From the NCBI GenBank assembly GCA_947371415.1, contig CANBPJ010000044.1, forward strand, positions 1 through 12,855: a stretch of DNA of 12,855 bases. Direction: 5' to 3'. Position 1 is the first letter of the stretch. Each line of letters starts with the position of its first letter. This DNA comes from Burkholderiaceae bacterium. Its GTDB lineage: Bacteria; Pseudomonadota; Gammaproteobacteria; Burkholderiales; Burkholderiaceae. The translations under genes were made by a program, and so were the position numbers. Under the pieces are notes generated by a model. That model saw only the letters and a list, made by a program, of their open reading frames with translations, did no database searches and had not been told where the DNA came from. Positions 7,646 through 12,855 of the stretch are shown here, piece after piece.

Positions 7646-8380
7646 ATGGCCTTGATTCGTGTTGCTGACGAACCTGCTTTTGTATTGCACAGCATTCCCT
7701 ACAAGGAAACTAGCTTAATTCTGGATGTCTTTACGCGGCAATATGGCCGCATGGCTTTAATAGCTAAAGGGGCCAAGCGCCCACATTCAGTATTACGACC
7801 CGTTCTACAGCGCTTCCAACCCCTGCTGGTTTCTTGGAGCGGTAAATCGGAGTTACGTACTTTGACAAAGTCAGAGTGGGTGGGTGGCACCCCATCCTTA
7901 GTTGGTGATGCCTTGCTTTGTGGCTTTTATCTCAATGAGCTATTAGTGAAGTTTTTAGCTCGCGAAGATGATTATGAAAAGCTCTACGATCACTACACCG
8001 ACACGATCTCCGCTTTATCTAATCTCGAATTTCAATCTAAGGGCCTAGAAGAAATTCTGCGTCCATTTGAGTTAACCCTGCTCCAAGAGACGGGTTATGC
8101 CGCAGCCCTAGATCGCTGTGTAGAAACCAATAGCGCCCCCAGTTCGGAAGAGCGCTACGTTTATCAGCCGGAGCGTGGCGTTAGGCCTGCACAAGGCGAT
8201 GATCCGGGCCATTGGCCGGTCTTGAGTGGTCGATCCCTCCTGGCAATTGCAGCAGGAGATTTTTCTGATCCAGAGACTCTTTCTGAGAGTAAGCAATTAA
8301 TGCGTTTCTTGCTTGGATTGCATCTTCAGGATCAAGTGCTCACCACTCGCCAGATTTTGATTGATCTGAAAAAAATCTAG
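7646..8380 (+). CDS. recO: DNA repair protein RecO
   Basis: This is a 244-residue recombination mediator, close to the E. coli length of 242. RecO works with RecR to load RecA onto SSB-coated single-stranded DNA in gap repair, and it anneals complementary strands. The N-terminal part (about 1-80) has the typical RecO OB-fold pattern, including PAFVLHSIPYKETSLILDVF and GRMALIAKGAKRP, followed by a helical C-terminal domain. The four-cysteine zinc site found in some RecO proteins is not visible here, as in other proteobacterial members. It starts six bases after era. The era-recO-pdxJ-acpS order is a conserved proteobacterial block, which supports the call. Confidence 0.95.
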   Translation: MALIRVADEPAFVLHSIPYKETSLILDVFTRQYGRMALIAKGAKRPHSVLRPVLQRFQPLLVSWSGKSELRTLTKSEWVGGTPSLVGDALLCGFYLNELLVKFLAREDDYEKLYDHYTDTISALSNLEFQSKGLEEILRPFELTLLQETGYAAALDRCVETNSAPSSEERYVYQPERGVRPAQGDDPGHWPVLSGRSLLAIAAGDFSDPETLSESKQLMRFLLGLHLQDQVLTTRQILIDLKKI

Positions 8381-8392
8381 TAATCTACTGTA

Positions 8393-9133
8393 ATGACTAA
8401 GTTAGAACTCGGCATCAACATCGATCATGTGGCTACATTGCGTAATGCGCGTGGGACTATTTATCCCGATCCATTGAGGGCTGCACGTTTGGCCGAAGAA
8501 GCGGGTGCCGATCTGATTACCTTGCATTTACGGGAAGATCGTCGCCATATTAAAGATGCTGACCTTCTAGCGTTGCGCCCTTTGATTCAGACGCGTATGA
8601 ATCTGGAATGTGCCGTTACTCCTGAGATGATTAACATCGCCTGCCAGGTAAAGCCGCACGATGTATGCCTCGTTCCTGAGAAGCGCGAAGAGGTGACGAC
8701 TGAAGGTGGTCTAGATGTAGTAGGTCACTTTGAAGTAGTAAAGGCCGCCACTATGCAGTTAAAAAATGTAGGCATACGTGTTTCCTTATTTATCGATCCA
8801 GAAGAAAAGCAAATTCAGGCAGCTAAGGATGCGGGCGCTACCGTAGTGGAGCTGCATACTGGGCGCTACGCAGATCTATCGGGTGAAGCGCAAATACAAG
8901 AGCTTGAACGCATCAGAAAGGCAGCTCAATACGGTAAGAGCATTGGATTGCGAGTCAATGCAGGGCATGGCTTGCATGAAGGCAATGTAGTGCCTATTGC
9001 CGCGATTACAGAGCTCTCCGAGTTGAATATTGGGCATGCGATTGTTGCCGAAGCCTTATTTAAGGGTTGGCAAAAAGCCATTACGGATATGAAGGCCTTG
9101 ATGGTTCAAGGCAGAGCAAGCACCTTAAGATAA
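8393..9133 (+). CDS. pdxJ: Pyridoxine 5'-phosphate synthase PdxJ
   Basis: This is a 246-residue TIM-barrel enzyme that closes the pyridine ring in the DXP-dependent vitamin B6 pathway, from 3-amino-2-oxopropyl phosphate and 1-deoxyxylulose 5-phosphate. The N-terminal phosphate/substrate segment INIDHVATLRNARGT is intact. Catalytic residues line up with the E. coli enzyme: His45 in TLHLREDRRHI, Glu72 in RMNLECAVT and His192 in VNAGHGLHEGNV. The CLVPEKREEVTTEGGLDV stretch is also a family hallmark. The ATG lies 12 bases after recO. pdxJ next to acpS is the classic proteobacterial arrangement. Confidence 0.97.
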   Translation: MTKLELGINIDHVATLRNARGTIYPDPLRAARLAEEAGADLITLHLREDRRHIKDADLLALRPLIQTRMNLECAVTPEMINIACQVKPHDVCLVPEKREEVTTEGGLDVVGHFEVVKAATMQLKNVGIRVSLFIDPEEKQIQAAKDAGATVVELHTGRYADLSGEAQIQELERIRKAAQYGKSIGLRVNAGHGLHEGNVVPIAAITELSELNIGHAIVAEALFKGWQKAITDMKALMVQGRASTLR

Positions 9134-9143
9134 AAACTCAGAA

Positions 9144-9536
9144 ATGATTATTGGTATCGGCACGGATATTTTGCAGATCGAGCGCTTACAGGCTGCTTAT
9201 GATCGCACTCATGGTCGCTTGGCCGAAAAGATTCTGGGTCCCGATGAGATGCTAGTCTTTAAGCAGCGTTTGGCTAGAAATCACAAGCGGGGCATTGCCT
9301 TCTTGGCCACTCGCTTTGCAGCAAAAGAAGCTTTCTCAAAAGCAATCGGTCTTGGCATGAGAATGCCGATGACTTGGCGCTCCCTGCAAACACTCAACGA
9401 GCCTAGTGGCAAACCCGTTACATCCTATCTGGGTGCGCTCGCGCAGTTTATGCAGGAAAGAAATTGGGAGGCTCAGGTCACTGTGAGTGATGAGCAGGAT
9501 ATGGCAATTGCCCACGTCATCGTAGTTCAAAAATAA
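9144..9536 (+). CDS. acpS: Holo-[acyl carrier protein] synthase AcpS
   Basis: This is a 130-residue phosphopantetheinyl transferase that moves the 4'-phosphopantetheine group from coenzyme A to Ser37 of AcpP, whose gene is also in this window. The Mg/CoA-binding motifs are clear: Asp8 in GIGTDILQIERL and Glu62 in FAAKEAFSKAIGLGM. The C-terminal VTVSDEQDMAIAHVIV strand matches the family. Family length is about 120-130. It starts ten bases after pdxJ. Only a weak ribosome-binding site is visible, consistent with translation from the polycistronic message. Confidence 0.97.
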   Translation: MIIGIGTDILQIERLQAAYDRTHGRLAEKILGPDEMLVFKQRLARNHKRGIAFLATRFAAKEAFSKAIGLGMRMPMTWRSLQTLNEPSGKPVTSYLGALAQFMQERNWEAQVTVSDEQDMAIAHVIVVQK

Positions 9537-9575
9537 TTTATATATTTGAAGCAAGTAAAAATTGAAGAGGAATGC

Positions 9576-10655
9576 ATGAGTAAGTCGACTATGAACCCAG
9601 GCCCTGTTACTTTAGACGTTGTTGGCCTGGAGTTAAATGCTGAAGATCGCCGTCGCATCCTGCATCCACTCACTGGTGGTGTGATTTTATTTGGCAGAAA
9701 TTTTGCTAACCGTAAGCAGCTGACTAAATTGACTGCAGAAATTAAAAAACTCCGTCCCGATGTCTTGATCTCAATTGACCATGAGGGCGGGCGAGTGCAG
9801 CGCTGCAGAACCGATGGCTTTACTCATTTGCCTGCAATGCGTAAGCTCGGTGAGCTTTGGGGTGCTAAAAATAAATCAATGGATAAATCAAAACATGCCG
9901 CTGAATCAGCTGCCATAGCGATGGCAGCAGCTACTGCTTGCGGATATGTTCTGGCTGCAGAACTGCGCGCCTGTGGCGTGGACTTTAGCTTTACCCCGGT
10001 CCTAGATTTAGATTTTGGTCGTAGCGGTGTGATTGGTGATCGCGCCTTTAGTCGTGATCCGCAGATCACATTTGCACTAGCTAAGAGTTTGAATGAGGGT
10101 TTGCGCTTGGCCGGTATGGCGAACTGCGGCAAGCATTTTCCGGGTCATGGTTGGGCTGAAGCGGATTCACATGTGGCAATTCCGGTGGATGAACGTCCTT
10201 TGACGCAAATTCTGAATGTCGATGCTAAGCCTTATGAGTGGCTAGATCTGAGTTTGACAGCGGTGATGCCAGCCCATGTGATTTATCCCAAGGTGGATAA
10301 AAATCCAGCAGGATTTTCGAAAGTTTGGCTGCATTCCATTCTGCGTCAAGAGTTGGGCTTTGAGGGCGTCATCTTTAGTGATGACCTTTCTATGGAGGGT
10401 GCCAGTGTTGCTGGTTCCGTAGTAAAGGGTGCGGATATGGCGCTCGATGCAGGATGCGATGCAGTGTTGATTTGTAATCGCCCCGATCTTGCCGATCAAT
10501 TGCTCAAGCAGCTGAAGGTTTCTAAGGTAAAACAAATAGAATCTGCTACTCGTTTAAATCGTTTGATGCCCACTGCAGAAGCTCCTTCATGGGAGGAGTT
10601 GCAAGCTGAGGCGCAATACCGGCATGCTAAAGGCTTGCTACAGCAACTGATTTGA
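9576..10655 (+). CDS. nagZ: Beta-N-acetylglucosaminidase NagZ
   Basis: This is a 359-residue GH3 enzyme that removes GlcNAc from anhydromuropeptides during cytosolic cell-wall recycling. In species with inducible AmpC, its products feed the inducing signal. No signal peptide is present. Conserved motifs are SIDHEGGRVQR, the substrate-binding KHFPGHG with Lys186 and His187, the catalytic-loop DSH with Asp197 and His199, and the nucleophile region FSDDLSM with Asp269/Asp270. ATG 9576 is chosen because GAAGAGG lies six bases upstream; an in-frame TTG at 9546 has no such support. A lysine-rich insert at about 97-108 makes it a little longer than E. coli NagZ (341). It is the last plus-strand gene and ends 15 bases before the convergent GNAT-like gene. 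Confidence 0.95.
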   Translation: MSKSTMNPGPVTLDVVGLELNAEDRRRILHPLTGGVILFGRNFANRKQLTKLTAEIKKLRPDVLISIDHEGGRVQRCRTDGFTHLPAMRKLGELWGAKNKSMDKSKHAAESAAIAMAAATACGYVLAAELRACGVDFSFTPVLDLDFGRSGVIGDRAFSRDPQITFALAKSLNEGLRLAGMANCGKHFPGHGWAEADSHVAIPVDERPLTQILNVDAKPYEWLDLSLTAVMPAHVIYPKVDKNPAGFSKVWLHSILRQELGFEGVIFSDDLSMEGASVAGSVVKGADMALDAGCDAVLICNRPDLADQLLKQLKVSKVKQIESATRLNRLMPTAEAPSWEELQAEAQYRHAKGLLQQLI

Positions 10656-10670
10656 TTGTTTGAGTTCTTG

Positions 10671-11684
10671 TTACGGATTTAGTGAAATTCTTGCCCATTC
10701 GGAGAGGACATACTGTTTTACCTCTTCCCCTTTGTCCCTTGCGCAGATGATTTTATCGACGTCCACGGTTTGATATATTTTTTGTAGGCGCAAAATATCT
10801 TTGTGGTCTGAGTAATTTGGTAGCCAAGAGCCCCAAAAGAACCCAATAGATTCAAGATCGAGGTAGGCCTGAGATGCCGCCTCTTGCTCTATCGGTAGGT
10901 CCAAGTAGACTGATGCCAGATTTAAGGATTCAATGCTCTTTAATTCTTTCGCAACCGCAGAAATCAAGTCGCTGCCAATGTACTCGATGTAAATGTTGGC
11001 TGTTTGGATTCCAGCATTAACCTCCATGCCGATTGTCGTTTTTCCGGTTCCCGCCACGCCTGAGCTGGAAATAACTCGCTCTAGATTTAAATCTTGTGCC
11101 AAGTCTTTTACGTGGGCTACATGATCCAAGGGTAGAAAAATACTATGTGGATGATCGGCTAATGATAGATAAAAGGTCAATAGCGACATTCTGGTATTGG
11201 AAAAATTATCTAAGCCCTGCATGGAGATGGTGGAGGGCATATCCCCAATAAAGAGGCCCGTCTCCTTTGCATTGAAAGTGATCATTTCATGCTGACTATA
11301 AGGATGGTTTGTAACGCATTCGGTCCAAAAGCCCGCTATTTCAAGTTGCTGGGCTATGGAAATCCGTTTCTTAGCCATGACTTCGGCAATGTGGTGACCC
11401 CTAAAATCAGGGTCAACAAGCATTTTTCCAGCCTCTGGAGAAGTATTCTTGCTTCCGCTAAATGTGAGTGCGCAGTGCCCAATGATTCGATCATCGCTAA
11501 GCTTTGCCACTATCGAATGCATCAATTTGCTTTCGATGATCTCCCTTAATTGTGATGCGTCATACATCGCCGGATTGGGATAGCTATCACCATAGCAACG
11601 ACGTACGCAGTCAATCAGATGGGGAATGTCCTCAAGGGCTAAGGTGGTAATTTCAGGGGAAATAGCATCAGTCATGGTTTTCAT
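10671..11684 (-). CDS. GNAT-like N-acetyltransferase domain protein with long C-terminal half
   Basis: This protein has about 337 residues and an unknown substrate. Numbering from the downstream Met (11675), residues 10-175 look like a GNAT fold: a core strand IIGHCALTFSG, then EAGKMLVDPDFRGHHIAEVM, where RGHHIA resembles the acetyl-CoA pyrophosphate loop, then ECVTNHPYSQHEM. The C-terminal half (about 180-334) contains the YLDLP, GFFWGSWLPNY and DILRLQKIY segments and may be a second, degenerate GNAT-like domain. I recall similar two-part proteins annotated only as GNAT family. GVAGTGKT at 206-213 fits a Walker A pattern, but no Walker B follows. ATGs at 11684 and 11675 are both possible; an ATG at 11720 falls inside the efp terminator and is unlikely. 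No clear ribosome-binding site is seen. The sequence appears more AT-rich than its neighbours. Confidence 0.6.
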   Translation of the reverse strand: MKTMTDAISPEITTLALEDIPHLIDCVRRCYGDSYPNPAMYDASQLREIIESKLMHSIVAKLSDDRIIGHCALTFSGSKNTSPEAGKMLVDPDFRGHHIAEVMAKKRISIAQQLEIAGFWTECVTNHPYSQHEMITFNAKETGLFIGDMPSTISMQGLDNFSNTRMSLLTFYLSLADHPHSIFLPLDHVAHVKDLAQDLNLERVISSSGVAGTGKTTIGMEVNAGIQTANIYIEYIGSDLISAVAKELKSIESLNLASVYLDLPIEQEAASQAYLDLESIGFFWGSWLPNYSDHKDILRLQKIYQTVDVDKIICARDKGEEVKQYVLSEWARISLNP

Positions 11685-11688
11685 TATG
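11683..11688 (-). promoter_or_regulatory. Possible -10 box of the GNAT-like gene
   Basis: On the minus strand CATAAT matches the -10 consensus at five of six positions. Normal spacing from it would put the transcription start at about 11675, exactly on the second candidate ATG, which would make a leaderless mRNA. No good -35 is seen (the position is T-rich from the terminator tail). This is a weak prediction, based on the lack of any Shine-Dalgarno sequence and the terminator immediately upstream. Confidence 0.2.
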
Positions 11689-11705
11689 ACGGTGATTGAG
11701 GAAAT

Positions 11706-11731
11706 AAAAAAGCCCGGCATGCCGGGCTTTT
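11706..11731 (-). terminator. Rho-independent terminator of efp
   Basis: A perfect 16-base palindrome at 11712-11727 (GCCCGGC-AT-GCCGGGC, probably folding with a CATG loop) is flanked by T-runs in both readings. In the minus-strand reading the hairpin is followed by six T, then ATTT. It lies 19 bases after the efp stop, so it fits termination of the earP-efp transcript. On the plus strand there are only four T after the stem, so it may also stop transcripts entering from the other side, less efficiently. Confidence 0.9.
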
Positions 11732-11749
11732 AGTGATCGAGCGAGCTAA

Positions 11750-12310
11750 TTAGTTAGCGCGGCTACGATATTCACCGGTACGCGTATCGATTTCAATCTT
11801 GTCGCCAGTATTGCAGAACAAAGGCACTTGCAATTCATAGCCAGTGGCCAATTTTGCAGTCTTCAATACTTTGCCTGAGCTGGTATCGCCCTTAACTGCT
11901 GGCTCTGTGTAAATGATTTCACGAACCAAGGAGTTTGGCATTGCAACTGAGAGTGCCTTACCTTCGTAGAACACCACTTCACATGGCATGCTTTCTTCGA
12001 GGTAGTGCAATGCATCACCCATGAATTCTGCTTCCACTTCATATTGGTTGTATTCAGTATCCATAAAGACATACATTGGATCTGCAAAATAAGAGTAAGT
12101 GCAATCTTTCTTATCCAAGATCACTACGTCAAACTTGTCATCCGCTTTGAACACGCCTTCGTTAGGCGCGCCAGATAACAAGTTTTTAAATTTCATTTTC
12201 ACAACAGAGGAGTTACGGCCAGAGCGGCTGTATTCTGCTTTTAAAACGACCATGGCATCAGTGCCGATCATTACTACGTTACCAACGCGGAGTTCTTGAG
12301 CTGTTTTCAT
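11750..12310 (-). CDS. efp: Elongation factor P (arginine type)
   Basis: This 186-residue protein has the normal EF-P length. It binds between the P and E sites of stalled ribosomes and relieves arrest at consecutive prolines. It consists of an N-terminal KOW-like domain and two OB-fold domains. The C-terminal signature GYELQVPLFCNTGDKIEIDT is intact. The tip loop reads SRSGRN, placing arginine at position 32, which marks the subfamily activated by EarP-mediated rhamnosylation rather than the lysine-modified (EpmA/B) type. The start ATG has AGGAA eight bases upstream. earP lies 87 bases upstream on the same strand, and a strong terminator follows. Confidence 0.98.
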   Translation of the reverse strand: MKTAQELRVGNVVMIGTDAMVVLKAEYSRSGRNSSVVKMKFKNLLSGAPNEGVFKADDKFDVVILDKKDCTYSYFADPMYVFMDTEYNQYEVEAEFMGDALHYLEESMPCEVVFYEGKALSVAMPNSLVREIIYTEPAVKGDTSSGKVLKTAKLATGYELQVPLFCNTGDKIEIDTRTGEYRSRAN

Positions 12311-12363
12311 CTTGCTATTCCTGGGTGCAGAGCTGATTTTCTGCGGTTTTTATCAAAAACAAG

Positions 12364-12369
12364 ATTGTA
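12364..12369 (-). promoter_or_regulatory. Possible -10 box of an efp promoter
   Basis: On the minus strand TACAAT (in GGGTACAATC) lies 54 bases upstream of the efp start codon in the gap after earP. It matches the sigma70 -10 box at five of six positions. No convincing -35 lies at normal distance. A separate efp promoter would fit the much higher need for EF-P than for its modifying enzyme, which is an inference. Confidence 0.4.
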
Positions 12370-12397
12370 CCCGCCCACAGGCTGATTTCGCTGAAGA

Positions 12398-12855
12398 TTA
12401 GGCTACAAAGCCCATTAGACGGGCAGTTAGGCCGCCATCAGCTTGTTTTTGCAGTAAATCAGCTCGCCAAGCCTTGGAATGGCTGTTCCAGCCCTCTATG
12501 GAGTCAAACCAATCGCTAGGCATTGCCCAGGTCATGGCGGCAATGACAGCGTGTTTGAGTTCTTGTGAGGCATCCTCAAGATAAAGATCTAAAAATGCAG
12601 CCAGTTTGACTTCATGTGCACGATCTTCTTGAGGGTAGATGTGCCAAATAAAGGGTTTGCCTGCTAATTGCGCTCGGACGAAAGAGTCTTCGCCTCGAAC
12701 AATATTGAAGTCGCATTGCGAGAGGACCCAATCATATTCATCTTGAGAAACAAACGGAATGGGGATGAGTTGGATGGATTCCGGCAGGGTGATGGCTTGG
12801 TTAGGGTGGCCGGAACTGAACTGGAGTTGCTCAAGTTGACCATGCGTCAGAACAA
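12398..12855 (-). CDS. earP: EF-P arginine rhamnosyltransferase EarP, C-terminal part (partial)
   Basis: An open frame runs from the window edge to a TAA at 12398-12400 and encodes 151 residues. This is roughly the last 40% of a protein that is usually about 370-390 residues. EarP transfers rhamnose from dTDP-rhamnose to Arg32 of EF-P in the cytosol. The family motif NIVRGEDSFVRAQLAGKPFI is clear; its RGEDS core (bases 12683-12697) contains donor-sugar-binding and functionally important residues in studied EarP enzymes. The following WHIYPQEDRAH and the C-terminal helices also fit. The N-terminal Rossmann domain with the catalytic aspartates lies outside the window. Its position directly upstream of an Arg32-type efp strongly supports the call. 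Confidence 0.93.
   Translation of the reverse strand, partial: VLTHGQLEQLQFSSGHPNQAITLPESIQLIPIPFVSQDEYDWVLSQCDFNIVRGEDSFVRAQLAGKPFIWHIYPQEDRAHEVKLAAFLDLYLEDASQELKHAVIAAMTWAMPSDWFDSIEGWNSHSKAWRADLLQKQADGGLTARLMGFVA

Noticed and set aside
9537..9575. TATATT-like -10 box as a separate nagZ promoter
   Set aside because: No -35 box lies at usable distance, and the stretch is simply AT-rich.
11289..11549. Plus-strand open frame of 86 codons inside the GNAT-like gene
   Set aside because: The minus-strand frame has acetyltransferase motifs across this stretch, while the plus-strand product shows no recognisable features.
11685..11720. Upstream ATG at 11720 as the start of the GNAT-like gene
   Set aside because: The codon lies within the hairpin of the efp terminator, and the added residues (MPGFFISSITVI) are coded by terminator sequence.
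1..12855. CRISPR array, tRNA, rRNA, insertion sequence or phage remnants
   Set aside because: I found no regularly spaced repeats, cloverleaf-like segments, transposase or integrase motifs, or terminal inverted repeats by eye; nearly all of the window is assigned to core genes.

Overview
The window looks like a core-genome segment of a betaproteobacterium. The best guess is a Burkholderiaceae member of moderate-to-low GC such as Polynucleobacter. Three things point that way: the gene order fabG-acpP-fabF-mucD-lepA-lepB-rnc-era-recO-pdxJ-acpS-nagZ, an EF-P with arginine rather than lysine at the modified tip, and a gene for the matching arginine rhamnosyltransferase (EarP) directly upstream of efp. 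The genus is inferred from family knowledge and was not tested by a search.

Layout. Bases 1-27 are the last codons of fabG. Next come acpP (131-370) and fabF (403-1650), the end of a fatty-acid synthesis cluster. A periplasmic Do-type protease with two PDZ domains (mucD/degQ type) follows at 1713-3146. After a 144-base gap with a possible promoter and a leader hairpin, a very compact plus-strand run starts: lepA, lepB, rnc, era, recO, pdxJ, acpS and nagZ (3291-10655). Gaps in this run range from a 1-base overlap to 39 bases, so it is probably largely one transcription unit. The rest lies on the minus strand and converges on nagZ: a GNAT-like acetyltransferase with a long C-terminal half (10671-11684), a strong terminator hairpin (11706-11731), efp (11750-12310), and the C-terminal part of earP (12398-12855, cut by the window edge).

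How the genes relate. AcpS attaches phosphopantetheine to Ser37 of AcpP, and FabF elongates acyl chains carried on AcpP. LepA, RNase III, Era, EF-P and EarP all act in ribosome maturation or translation. LepB and the Do protease serve protein export and envelope quality control, and NagZ serves cell-wall recycling. RecO (recombination repair) and PdxJ (vitamin B6) are conserved passengers of the cluster.

I see no mobile element, CRISPR array, tRNA or rRNA, and no clear sign of a new defence or metabolic system. The least explained element is the GNAT-like gene. Other points worth a look are the missing rpoE-rseA-rseB block between fabF and mucD, the EF-P/EarP pair, and several small intergenic hairpins.
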